Assembly: GCA_965229715.1 (NCBI GenBank)
Contig: CBDDJL010000002.1
Span: forward strand, 744,001-808,000
DNA: 64,000 bases
Direction of reading: 5' to 3'
Source: JAVJST01 sp965229715
Lineage (GTDB): Bacteria > Pseudomonadota > Alphaproteobacteria > Rhodospirillales > Casp-alpha2
The position numbers and the translations under genes are program-made. Position 1 is the first letter of the stretch. Each line of letters starts with the position of its first letter. Of this stretch, positions 1 to 8,519 are shown piece by piece. The notes beneath the pieces were generated by a model that was given only the letters and a program-made list of their open reading frames with translations, was not told the DNA's origin and searched no databases.

Positions 1-1
1 C

Positions 2-823
2 CGCCAGCAGTTGTTCTTTCAGGAGGGCATGCTGGTCAACGACACTGTCGACGGCCTGGGTCTGACGCGCGACAACATCATTCTGCCCGGTATCGTCGAT
101 GTCCGCGTCACCGGATTTTGGGGGTGGGGCGAGCTTAACCGTGACGACAACCAGGACGACGAGGACGCGCAACTGTTCGGATTGTTCACCGAGGCGGATT
201 TTCGCCGCGCGACAGTGAACTTCGACGCCGCCTACGTGACGAGCGAGGACGACGACGGCGTCGGGGGCGACGGCCTCAATCTCGGGGCCTCGAGCGTGCA
301 GCGTTTTGGTCTCTATAACACGGCGTTTCGGGTGAACCACTCGGTCGCGCTGGATAACGCAGACGTAGAAATAGACGACGGCACCCTGATTTTCGCCGAA
401 ACGTCGACAACTCTGCCCTACGGTACCGACATCGTCTACGGCAATGCGTTCTGGGGCATCGACAACTTCTCGTCGGCGGCGCGCGATCCGACGGTCGGTG
501 GACCGCTCGGCCGGGTCGGTATCCTGTTCGCCGCGGTCGGTCTTGGCGATTACGGTGCGGCCCTTGGCAATCGCGCCGACGACTCTTACGGAGCGGCTAT
601 CGGGTATCAGCAGTTCTTCAACAACGAGCGGACACAGCTCATCCTCGAAGCGGGCGGCCGCAACGAGACGAACGGGCCGGAGTCCAGTGCGGTGGCCGCT
701 GGGTTTCGCCTTCAACATGCGATCGGTGCGCGGACGTTGCTGCAGCTTGACGGATTCGTCGCCGCCAATCAGGACAGAAGCAACGGTGCGGGTCTGAGAA
801 CGGAGTTGCTTGTTCGCTTTTGA
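2..823 (+). CDS. Outer-membrane beta-barrel protein, 5' end cut by window edge
   Basis: The frame is open to the first base of the window, so the N-terminus and signal peptide are missing. What is visible is a series of amphipathic strands with acidic loops (for example the Asp-rich loop near nt 145-175), ending in an Arg-Phe C-terminus. A terminal Phe is the usual signal for BAM-mediated outer-membrane insertion. The last part alternates Gly, Ala and aromatic residues as in porin-like barrels. The redox cluster starts 109 bp downstream on the same strand, so the barrel might belong to the same locus, but the gap and the missing start leave this open. The exact family is not recognised. Confidence 0.6.
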   Translation, partial: RQQLFFQEGMLVNDTVDGLGLTRDNIILPGIVDVRVTGFWGWGELNRDDNQDDEDAQLFGLFTEADFRRATVNFDAAYVTSEDDDGVGGDGLNLGASSVQRFGLYNTAFRVNHSVALDNADVEIDDGTLIFAETSTTLPYGTDIVYGNAFWGIDNFSSAARDPTVGGPLGRVGILFAAVGLGDYGAALGNRADDSYGAAIGYQQFFNNERTQLILEAGGRNETNGPESSAVAAGFRLQHAIGARTLLQLDGFVAANQDRSNGAGLRTELLVRF

Positions 824-932
824 TCGGTTCGGGTCGCCGCGTGCCGTGATCGGGTAGTCCCGTCATACAGGTGGTTGGTCCGGGGATCGTAGACAAGACA
901 AGGACCGTCAGGGTCCGGCCAGGGAGTGTATC

Positions 933-2225
933 ATGGAGGGAATTCTCCAACCGCCCGTTGTTCAAGTCGTTGGTGTCGTTATTTTGCTTGCGGCGTTTGC
1001 CCAGGCTGGCATCTCGGCAATCGCTGCGTTCCGCCGCTCCCAGGCGCTGCGCCAGCAGCACGAGGACTCCATAGCCAGGTTGCGCTATCAGGCCGCCACG
1101 TCTCTCGCCAGTCTTAGGGATACCGAGGAACGCACACAGCACGGATGGAACGGTATTCGGAAGTTTGAGGTCGCGGAAAAAATTCCGGAAGCCGATGGTG
1201 TCCATTCTTTCTATCTGAAACCGCATGACGGCAAGCCATTGCCGCCTTTCAGTCCGGGACAATACCTTACGTTCATGCTGCGCATTCCGGATGCCGACAA
1301 GCAGGTCGTGCGTTGCTATTCGCTCTCGGACTCTCCAGGCAAGAATTACTATCGCGTCAGCATCAAAAAAGTGCCACCGCCGCGCGACAAGCCGGATGCG
1401 CCGCCGGGAATGAGTTCGACGTATTTCAATGATCAGCTGAATGTCGAGGACATCCTCGACGTTAAGGCGCCGAGCGGCCACTTCTATCTCGATACGACCC
1501 GCAACAGTCCGATCGTCCTGATCGGCGGAGGCATCGGAATAACACCGGTTCTCAGCATGCTCAATGCGGTCTGTGAATCCGACATCGAGCGGGAGGTCTG
1601 GTTCTTCCTCGGCGTTCGAAACTCGCGAGAGCAGGTTCAAAAAGCGCATGTGGAGGCTCTCGCCGCCGAACATGCCAACGTGAATATCTGTATCTGTTAC
1701 AGCGATCCGCTCGAGGACGATGTTGAAGGGCGCGACTACCAACATCAGGGATGGGTTGGTGTCGATCTGTTCAAGCAAGTGTTGCCGTCGAACAACTTCG
1801 AGTTTTACATCTGCGGCCCCCCACCGTTGATGAACTCGGTGACCGAGGGGCTGGCCGAGTGGGGCGTGCCGTCCGACGCGGTCAATTTCGAGGCGTTCGG
1901 CCCGGCAAGCGTCAAGAAGACCGCGCCATCGTCCGACGACGGCAAATCGGCGGAAACCGGCGAGAAACCGGAATGTATGGTAAAGTTCGCGCGCTCCCAG
2001 AAGTCCGTAACCTGGGACGGGAGCCATGAATCGTTGCTCGAGCTCGCCGAAGCGAACGACGTCGTCATCGATTTCGGATGTCGCGCGGGCAACTGCGGTA
2101 CATGTATCACCGCACTGAAATCAGGCGAAGTGACCTACTTGAACGAACCGGGGGCGCCGCCGGAGGAAGGATCGTGCCTTACCTGCATATCGGTACCCAA
2201 AGGAGATGTTGTCGTCGACGCCTGA
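933..2225 (+). CDS. Membrane-anchored FAD/NAD(P)H oxidoreductase with C-terminal [2Fe-2S] ferredoxin
   Basis: 430 aa. Residues about 8-28 form one transmembrane helix, followed by a short charged coiled region. A ferredoxin-reductase-type FAD domain follows (FSPGQY, then RCYSLSDSPG, the RxYS flavin motif), then an NAD(P) domain (IGGGIGITPVLSML and YICGPPPLM). The C-terminal plant-type ferredoxin has C-x4-C-x2-C (CRAGNCGTC) and a distal Cys in SCLTC. The family moves electrons from NAD(P)H through flavin to a [2Fe-2S] centre, as in Hcr, vanillate demethylase reductase and NqrF. ATG 933 is preceded by AGGGAG. It heads a same-strand group with multiheme cytochromes, so it is plausibly the electron input (inference). 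The acceptor is unknown. Confidence 0.85.
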   Translation: MEGILQPPVVQVVGVVILLAAFAQAGISAIAAFRRSQALRQQHEDSIARLRYQAATSLASLRDTEERTQHGWNGIRKFEVAEKIPEADGVHSFYLKPHDGKPLPPFSPGQYLTFMLRIPDADKQVVRCYSLSDSPGKNYYRVSIKKVPPPRDKPDAPPGMSSTYFNDQLNVEDILDVKAPSGHFYLDTTRNSPIVLIGGGIGITPVLSMLNAVCESDIEREVWFFLGVRNSREQVQKAHVEALAAEHANVNICICYSDPLEDDVEGRDYQHQGWVGVDLFKQVLPSNNFEFYICGPPPLMNSVTEGLAEWGVPSDAVNFEAFGPASVKKTAPSSDDGKSAETGEKPECMVKFARSQKSVTWDGSHESLLELAEANDVVIDFGCRAGNCGTCITALKSGEVTYLNEPGAPPEEGSCLTCISVPKGDVVVDA

Positions 2226-2319
2226 TGGCACGCCTCAAAAGCCGAAGATCCCGAGGATTGATATCGGGTGTTGGACACTGAAACGAAAACAAGCGCCAAA
2301 TGGTGCGGGAGTTGAGACG

Positions 2320-3348
2320 ATGAAAAAGACCTTCGATGTACTGACGGTTCTGGCGCTTGCCCTGCTCGTCATTGTGATCAGTTTGCCGGCAGAAACGAAT
2401 GCGGCTGAATTGCATATTGATCCCGCAAAGGTCGTCGGCCCCGACGCATGCGGCGAATGTCACAAGTCGTCAGTTGCGGCATGGAAGGACAGTCAACACG
2501 CAATGACTTTTCGTGACCTTCCGCGGTCCGATAAATCACGCGAGATTGCTTCGAAAATGGGCATTAAGCGGATCAAGGCCGAGGGTGCCTGCGTGTCATG
2601 CCACTTTACCTCCATGGTCAAGGACGATGAGCCTGAAGCAATTGCCGGCATCTCCTGCGAATCCTGCCATGGCGCCGGCAAGGACTGGATCAAGGTGCAT
2701 AGTGACTTTGGCGGCAAGGACACCACCAAGGAAACGGAAACGGAGGAGCATCGTATCGCACGCTGGCAAGACTCCGAAGCCGCTGGCATGATCCGGCCGG
2801 GCGATCTCTACGCCTTGGCGGAAAACTGTTATCAGTGTCATACCGTGCCGAACGAGGAGTTGGTTAACGTCGGCGGTCACGCGGCGGGCAGCGCGTTCGA
2901 GCTTGTTGCGTGGAGCCAAGGCGAAGTACGCCATAATGTCTGGTATTCGAAATCTAACGACGAGGCACCCATAGAGCGCCGCCGCATGATGTTCCTAACG
3001 GGACAGATGCTCGATCTCGAGTACGCCTTGCGCGGTGTGGCTAAGGCAACCGAGAAGAAGACTTACGCGGTCAAGATGGCGAAACGGGCGAGCAACGCCA
3101 TGAAACGCCTGTCCAAGATCGACGAACTGATCGGGGGCGCTGCGCCGGAAATCGTTGATGCCGTGACAGCTGCATCGGCAGCGCAGCTTAAACTCAACAA
3201 CGAAGCGGAGTTGACCGCGGCGGCGGAGAGTGTCCAAGCATCTGCGAAGGCGTTCGCCGCTAACTATGACGGCAGTGCTTTCGGCGGGATCGACCCTGCC
3301 TTGCCGGGACCCGACAAGTACAAGGGCAAAGTCGCGGCGCCGCAATAA
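2320..3348 (+). CDS. Periplasmic tetraheme cytochrome c (cytochrome c554-like)
   Basis: 342 aa from ATG 2320. This start was chosen over in-frame upstream codons because it gives a clean Sec signal peptide (Lys-rich start, hydrophobic stretch to about residue 22, cleavage near Asn-Ala-Ala). Four CxxCH heme sites are visible: CGECH (residue 44), CVSCH, CESCH and CYQCH. The arrangement resembles the cytochrome c554/NapC-NrfB-like multiheme families, which are periplasmic electron carriers. The C-terminal third has no heme motif and looks helical, rich in Ala, Lys and Glu. It lies about 94 bp after the flavoprotein gene and 33 bp before the cNMP-ferredoxin gene. Its redox partner is inferred from position only. 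Confidence 0.85.
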   Translation: MKKTFDVLTVLALALLVIVISLPAETNAAELHIDPAKVVGPDACGECHKSSVAAWKDSQHAMTFRDLPRSDKSREIASKMGIKRIKAEGACVSCHFTSMVKDDEPEAIAGISCESCHGAGKDWIKVHSDFGGKDTTKETETEEHRIARWQDSEAAGMIRPGDLYALAENCYQCHTVPNEELVNVGGHAAGSAFELVAWSQGEVRHNVWYSKSNDEAPIERRRMMFLTGQMLDLEYALRGVAKATEKKTYAVKMAKRASNAMKRLSKIDELIGGAAPEIVDAVTAASAAQLKLNNEAELTAAAESVQASAKAFAANYDGSAFGGIDPALPGPDKYKGKVAAPQ

Positions 3349-3381
3349 AATCCGGTAGTGCGACGAAAGGCGGTTTTCGCA

Positions 3382-5133
3382 ATGGTCCTAGGAAATTCTC
3401 TCACTATTAACCGCCCGCAACGGTGGGATCAGCCGTTCGGTCCCGACATGACGGACGACGACGTCGCGAGAGTGTTGTCAACCGACCTGTTCTCAAAGAT
3501 GGATCAGTCGCGTTTTCCACCGAACGCATCCCTTGGTGACATTGTCCGAAACGATTCTCGGCTCATTCGCTTCGGTCGTGGAGAAATAATCGTACGCACG
3601 GGGGATCACGGCGATTCGGCCTTCCTGATCATGTCCGGCCATGTCGGAGTCGTTTTGCAGCCGGAACTTCCGCAGAATCTTCTCGGGCGTGCAGAAACGG
3701 CCACGCGCTCGGTATGGAGTGCCTTGGCGCAGATCTGGGAGCGACCAAAGATGCCCGAGGTGCGCGATGTCCGGAAGGTCTTGGCGTCCGATGCCGTCGA
3801 TCTGCAAACGTCCAGTGACGGCGAGTTTCGAACACGCCTGCCGGACCTCGATAAAATTCTGAATGAGTACCGTATCGTCGAGCTGGGTCCCGGAGAAATG
3901 TTCGGCGAAATTGCTGCGCTGACCCGCACGTCCAGAACCAATACAATTTTTGCTAAAGACGATGTCGAGCTTCTGGAGATCCGCCGGCCCGGCCTCCGCG
4001 ATGTTCGCCGGCGTGTTGAATCTTTCAAGGCCCACGTCGATCAGCTGTATCGTGACCGCAGCCTGCAAACCCATCTCCGCTATGCGGACATTTTTGCACA
4101 CCTCGATGACGAAACAATTGATGTGCTTGTCAAACGCACGCGTTTCGAAACTTACGGCGATTTCGATTGGCAGACGTCTTTCATGCGGGTCGCCGAGGGC
4201 ACACCAGACGAGCGTCTCAAGAAAGAGCCAGTGATTGCCAGCGAGGGAGATTATCCCGATGGCCTGCTGATGGTGAGATCGGGATTTGCCCGGGTAAGTT
4301 TCCAGGTCGACAATGGTCATCAGACAACGACTTATCTTGGCCACGGCAGTTTGTTTGGCCTTGAGGAGATCGTCCACAACTGGCGGTATGGCGATAACGT
4401 TCCCTTGCAGCATTCGCTAAGGGCCGTTGGCTATACCGACATTCTTCGCGTTCCGACGCGAATAATCGAGGAGTGCGTGCTTCCAAACGTCGCGGAGGAG
4501 CGACTGCCCAGGTTCGCGAATCGACGAAAGCACATGCGGGCCGTTTCGACGGACCGCCGTGCTGGAAGCGGGACACGTATAAAATCGAGCAAGCGAATCG
4601 GCACGGACGTGCTTGAGTTTCTCGTGGACAACCGGGTCATCAACGGTACGCAGACGATGCTGATCGACCTCGATCGGTGCGTGCGTTGCGATGCATGTTC
4701 CGAAGCCTGTGCCGTCGGCCATAACAATAATCCGCGGTTCAACCGCCATGGTCGCCGTGTTCAGAACCTGATGGTCGCGAATGCCTGCATGCACTGCAAT
4801 GACCCGGTGTGCATGATCGGTTGCCCGACAGGCGCCATTCATCGGGTCGAGGGCACTGGCCAGGTGGTCGTCAACGATCAGACATGCATCGGGTGCGCGA
4901 CTTGCGCCAACAACTGTCCTTACAACAATATTCGCATGGTCGAGATTCGTGACGACGACGGCCATCCGATACTCGATAAACTGACCGGCCAGCCCGTCGT
5001 GAAATCGACCAAGTGCGATCTGTGCGCAGATCAGGTTGGCGGCCCTGCCTGTCAGCGGGCGTGCCCGCACGATGCCCTTGTCCGAATGGACATGTCCGAC
5101 ACGGAGCACCTCGCAGAATGGCTAGAGCGTTGA
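3382..5133 (+). CDS. Fusion of two cyclic-nucleotide-binding domains with a four-cluster [4Fe-4S] ferredoxin
   Basis: 583 aa from ATG 3382 (GAAAGG about 11 bp upstream); a GTG at 3358 is an alternative. Two Crp-like cNMP-binding beta-barrels are visible. The first is at about residues 45-200 (GEIIVRTGDHGDSAFLIMSG, later PGEMFGEIAAL) and carries a long insertion. The second is at about 230-380. No helix-turn-helix DNA-binding domain follows. The last 170 residues are a HybA/DmsB-type ferredoxin with four Cys clusters, beginning CVRCDACSEAC and including CIGCATCANNCP and CDLCADQ. Such subunits pass electrons between membrane cytochromes and a catalytic partner. The nucleotide or effector sensed, if any, cannot be read. 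It overlaps the next gene by 16 bp. Confidence 0.85.
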   Translation: MVLGNSLTINRPQRWDQPFGPDMTDDDVARVLSTDLFSKMDQSRFPPNASLGDIVRNDSRLIRFGRGEIIVRTGDHGDSAFLIMSGHVGVVLQPELPQNLLGRAETATRSVWSALAQIWERPKMPEVRDVRKVLASDAVDLQTSSDGEFRTRLPDLDKILNEYRIVELGPGEMFGEIAALTRTSRTNTIFAKDDVELLEIRRPGLRDVRRRVESFKAHVDQLYRDRSLQTHLRYADIFAHLDDETIDVLVKRTRFETYGDFDWQTSFMRVAEGTPDERLKKEPVIASEGDYPDGLLMVRSGFARVSFQVDNGHQTTTYLGHGSLFGLEEIVHNWRYGDNVPLQHSLRAVGYTDILRVPTRIIEECVLPNVAEERLPRFANRRKHMRAVSTDRRAGSGTRIKSSKRIGTDVLEFLVDNRVINGTQTMLIDLDRCVRCDACSEACAVGHNNNPRFNRHGRRVQNLMVANACMHCNDPVCMIGCPTGAIHRVEGTGQVVVNDQTCIGCATCANNCPYNNIRMVEIRDDDGHPILDKLTGQPVVKSTKCDLCADQVGGPACQRACPHDALVRMDMSDTEHLAEWLER

Positions 5134-5951
5134 CGACATTCTCGGTGCAGTGGCGTCGAAACGCGGCGATCGCGATATTGGCCGCGCTGGCTGCGGCGTT
5201 TGCCGTCGCCGTCTACACAACAGCGGTCCATGCTGACGGCTATTTCACGGGTTGGCTGCTTTTTTCGCTCGTCCTGTTTCTCAGTTGCTACGGGCTTCGC
5301 AAGCGCGTGACGACTTTGCCTATCGGCACCGCGAGCACCTGGCTTCAGTGGCATGCGTACGCAGGATTCGTGACGATTTTCGTGTTCGGCCTGCATATCG
5401 GCTGGCGCGTTCCGAACGGAATTTTCGAGATTGCACTGGCTGTGGTCTTCCTGACAGTGGCTATTACCGGCGTGGCCGGCCTGATGCTGAGCCGGTATCT
5501 GCCACGGCGGCTGACCCGGCGCGGCGAAGAAGTGATTTATGAACGCATTCCGGCCTTCATGACGCAACTGCGTGAAGAGGCGGAAAAGGTCGTATTGGAG
5601 GCCGTCACTGAAACCGGCTCAACAGTTCTGCATGATTTTTATGTCGAGAAATTAGCTGAATTCTTCGCAGCACCGCGTAACAGGTTGGCGCATCTTGTCG
5701 CGTCGAATCGAAGCTTGTTTCATCTGCTTCATGAGCTCGGCAGTCTCGAGCGGTATCTAGGCCCGGACGGCAAAGAGTACCTGACGAGATTGCGTGATCT
5801 GACGGTGAGAAAGGACGATCTGGATTTTCATTGCGCTCTCCTGGGGGCATTGAAAATCTGGGTGTTCGTCCATGTCCCCGTTACATCGGCCTTGCTCATC
5901 GGTATCGTGCTGCACTTGATCGTCGTTTATGCCTTCACCGGCGGTTTGTGA
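5118..5951 (+). CDS. Membrane b-type cytochrome (diheme-like integral membrane protein)
   Basis: 277 aa from ATG 5118, which overlaps the end of the cNMP-ferredoxin gene. Four hydrophobic helices lie in the first 130 residues and one or two at the C-terminus (from about residue 240). Membrane histidines that could ligate heme are in the LQWHAYAG and FGLHIGW region and in the C-terminal helices (FVHVPVTS, GIVLHLIVVY). A soluble, charged segment of about 110 residues separates them. The pattern suits a cytochrome b561 or ferric-reductase-like quinol/cytochrome subunit. Coupling to the ferredoxin before it and the decaheme after it suggests a membrane electron-transfer complex (inference). Its stop overlaps the next ATG by one base. 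Confidence 0.7.
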   Translation: MARALTTFSVQWRRNAAIAILAALAAAFAVAVYTTAVHADGYFTGWLLFSLVLFLSCYGLRKRVTTLPIGTASTWLQWHAYAGFVTIFVFGLHIGWRVPNGIFEIALAVVFLTVAITGVAGLMLSRYLPRRLTRRGEEVIYERIPAFMTQLREEAEKVVLEAVTETGSTVLHDFYVEKLAEFFAAPRNRLAHLVASNRSLFHLLHELGSLERYLGPDGKEYLTRLRDLTVRKDDLDFHCALLGALKIWVFVHVPVTSALLIGIVLHLIVVYAFTGGL

Positions 5952-8446
5952 TGATCGGGCGTTTACAGAAGCTCGACTATAAACGCAGCCCGTATCACCG
6001 GGTTACCCAGGACTGGGTCTGCGGCAGGGCGCGGGACGGGGAACCTTGTCAGATCGGTCCGGACAAGAACGGACGTTGTCGGGCTACCTATGAATGTCGC
6101 CCGATATGCGATGAAAATGGACGTTGGAAATGTACCCGCTCCGAGTTTTTTGGGGGACGTTGCGAGGACGGACCGAAACCGGATGGCGAGTGCTGCCGTG
6201 CCATTCCCAAATGCCAACCCGAACGCAGCATCCGGTCGATGCGCCGCGCAATCACCCGTTGGGTAACGGTCGTCTGCGTCGGATTGCTGGCGATCGCGCT
6301 GGGTGGACCCATTGCAGCCACAGTGTTCAGCCCTGGCCCTCTTACTTTCGGACACGGTCAATTGAACGACTCGTGCGGATCGTGTCATACAGGTTTCGGT
6401 AGTGGGCCATCGGGATGGATGCATGCGGCATTCGTCGAAGAAAACCAGATGGCCGACAACAAGCTTTGCCTTGGCTGCCACGAACTGGGTCCCCAGCCGT
6501 CATTTCCGCACGGTCTGAATCTGGCAGAACTGGAGGCGATCGCGGAACGTCAGACAGGCATCGACGAAACGCAAAACTCCGGTGGTATTGTTCTCGCGGC
6601 CGCGAGATCGATCATGAAGCCGAACGACGCCGTCCGCACCGACCTTGCCTGCATAACGTGTCATACCGAACACAAGGGGCAAGCTGCCGACATCAGCGTA
6701 ATGTCGGACGGCCAGTGCCAGGCCTGCCATCGACAGACGTTCGACAGTTTTGCGTCGGGTCACCCGGAGTTTTCCACTTATCCCTATGACAGGCGCAGCC
6801 GAATCGTATTCGATCACGTAAGCCATATCGGAAAGCACTTCCGTGACGAGGCTGTAGTCGGGTCGGCACCTGTTGAATGCAAGAACTGCCATATGCCGGC
6901 GGACGACGGTACGGCAATGCTGGTCAAGGGTTTCGAAACCACCTGCGCTGCGTGTCACAGTGCCCAGATACAGGGTGAAGGCCGGGCTACAGCGAAAGGT
7001 ATCGCGGTCTTCAACGTTCCAGGGCTCGATGTTGCCACCCTTAAAGAGCGGAATGCCGCCATCGGGCACTGGCCGGAGTTTGCTGAAGCGCAGCCTTCGG
7101 AAATCATGCATCTCCTACTGTCGACCGACGCCGAGTATGTGGACGCATGGTTGCGGCTATCGGATGTCGACCTGTTGGATCTGACAGAGGCGGACGACGC
7201 AACGATTGAAGCTGTTTCGCGATTGGCCTGGACCACGAAAAATTTCTACGCGGAGCTGCTGACGGGTGGAACGGCAGTGCTGAAATCTCGTTTTGAGTCA
7301 GCGCTCGGCCGGCCTCTCGGACCCGAGGATGCCGCGGCGCTTGCCGGACTTATCCCGTTGGCCGCAGTCGAATCAGCAGCGAACGAGTGGTTTCCGGGCC
7401 TGCTAGTCGAGGTGCGGATGTATCGGCGCGGTGAGATCGTACCCATGCCGCAGGACGATGAAGAAGCGGCGGCCGGAAGCGCGGAACAAGCGGAATCAGC
7501 AAACGGGTTCGACGATACCGGCAGTGGCGACATACTTGGTGACTCCGATCTTGCTGACGGCGGCGGCGACAGCATTCTCGGTGATCTGGAGGATGCGAGC
7601 GAAGCAGAGGACGACGGTATCCTCGGCGATTTGTCCGATGCCGCCGACGAACCCGACGACGGGATCCTCGGTGACTTGTCCGATGCCGCCGACGGATCCG
7701 ATGACGGGATTCTTGGTGACTTATCCGATGCCGCCGACGGAATTCTTGGCGATCTCGGCGACGGTGCCGACGATGGCGGGCTTTTCGGCGAACTCGATCC
7801 ATCGGAAACAGGCGAGGGTTCTGACAGTGCCAATGACGCATCGACAATCGCTGACCCAGTGAGCGGCGAGGAATGGGCGTCGGTCGGCGGTTGGTACAAG
7901 GACTACTTCTCGCTCCGATACCGCCCTGCGGGCCATGCCGATGCCTTTATCAAGACCTGGCTCGATCAATCGATGGCCCCTGCGGACAGCATAACGCCGG
8001 CAGCGCTCGCGGTGTTTGACGATTTGGCCGAGCGGGGCGCCCCGGGAGTCTGCACGAAGTGTCACAGCGTCGACGCCGTCGACGGCGACGAGCCTGGTCG
8101 CATCGTCAACTGGATGTCGAAACAGGTCGAGCCGAATCTCGAGACGTTCACGCATTTCTCACATGCCGCTCATTTCAGCCTGCTCGACCAGAAAGGCTGC
8201 CTGACATGTCACACGCTGGATTCCGAAGCTACTTTCTTAAAGAGTTTCGAGGATTTCGATCCAACGACATATCAAAGCAATTTTGCGCCGATTGACCGAA
8301 CGACCTGTGCACAATGCCACGTCGAGGAGATCGCCGGAAATGGCTGCGTCATGTGCCATAATTATCATGTCGGCATCCTACCGCCCGCGGTCGCCTCGAC
8401 GTTGGACATGATGAATGGGATCGCCAGCGAGGTCCCGGCGAACTGA
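5951..8446 (+). CDS. Decaheme cytochrome c with N-terminal Cys-rich domain and Asp/Gly repeat linker
   Basis: 831 aa. ATG 5951 overlaps the upstream stop (TGATG). Residues 1-90 hold ten cysteines (24, 33, 43, 49, 53, 61, 71, 81, 82, 88) in a spacing unlike heme sites. A transmembrane helix follows at about 102-124, so this domain should stay cytoplasmic. Ten CxxCH motifs follow, with first Cys at residues 142, 173, 234, 256, 310, 332, 701, 750, 786 and 799: six before and four after a long linker. The linker carries an acidic repeat (DDGILGDLSDAAD, three copies). The likely role is a periplasmic, inner-membrane-tethered electron conduit. The Cys-rich domain is not one I recognise and may bind metal or a cluster. 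Confidence 0.82.
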   Translation: MIGRLQKLDYKRSPYHRVTQDWVCGRARDGEPCQIGPDKNGRCRATYECRPICDENGRWKCTRSEFFGGRCEDGPKPDGECCRAIPKCQPERSIRSMRRAITRWVTVVCVGLLAIALGGPIAATVFSPGPLTFGHGQLNDSCGSCHTGFGSGPSGWMHAAFVEENQMADNKLCLGCHELGPQPSFPHGLNLAELEAIAERQTGIDETQNSGGIVLAAARSIMKPNDAVRTDLACITCHTEHKGQAADISVMSDGQCQACHRQTFDSFASGHPEFSTYPYDRRSRIVFDHVSHIGKHFRDEAVVGSAPVECKNCHMPADDGTAMLVKGFETTCAACHSAQIQGEGRATAKGIAVFNVPGLDVATLKERNAAIGHWPEFAEAQPSEIMHLLLSTDAEYVDAWLRLSDVDLLDLTEADDATIEAVSRLAWTTKNFYAELLTGGTAVLKSRFESALGRPLGPEDAAALAGLIPLAAVESAANEWFPGLLVEVRMYRRGEIVPMPQDDEEAAAGSAEQAESANGFDDTGSGDILGDSDLADGGGDSILGDLEDASEAEDDGILGDLSDAADEPDDGILGDLSDAADGSDDGILGDLSDAADGILGDLGDGADDGGLFGELDPSETGEGSDSANDASTIADPVSGEEWASVGGWYKDYFSLRYRPAGHADAFIKTWLDQSMAPADSITPAALAVFDDLAERGAPGVCTKCHSVDAVDGDEPGRIVNWMSKQVEPNLETFTHFSHAAHFSLLDQKGCLTCHTLDSEATFLKSFEDFDPTTYQSNFAPIDRTTCAQCHVEEIAGNGCVMCHNYHVGILPPAVASTLDMMNGIASEVPAN
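7610..7744 (+). repeat. Three tandem 45-bp coding repeats
   Basis: Units start at 7610, 7655 and 7700 and encode Asp-Asp-Gly-Ile-Leu-Gly-Asp-Leu-Ser-Asp-Ala-Ala-Asp plus two variable residues. A degenerate fourth unit follows to about 7790. They lie inside the linker between the six-heme and four-heme parts of the decaheme cytochrome. Unit-to-unit DNA similarity is high, so copy number could vary by slippage without breaking the frame. Confidence 0.85.
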
Positions 8447-8519
8447 TTGCCGAAGCGACTTTCGTGTTCTCGCTCCATATCGAAGTACATTCCACGTTGA
8501 AGACGCAGCTGGTTCGGCA

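Noticed and set aside
639..2027. 462-aa minus-strand ORF
   Set aside because: It lies antisense to the beta-barrel and flavoprotein genes, has Arg/His-rich shadow composition and no recognisable domain.
7246..7899. 217-aa Ser/Pro-rich minus-strand ORF
   Set aside because: It is the antisense shadow of the Asp/Gly repeat linker of the decaheme cytochrome.
933..8446. An MtrCAB-type outer-membrane electron conduit
   Set aside because: The decaheme protein has an inner-membrane helix after its Cys-rich domain and the barrel gene is truncated and separated by 109 bp; the evidence does not support an outer-membrane complex.
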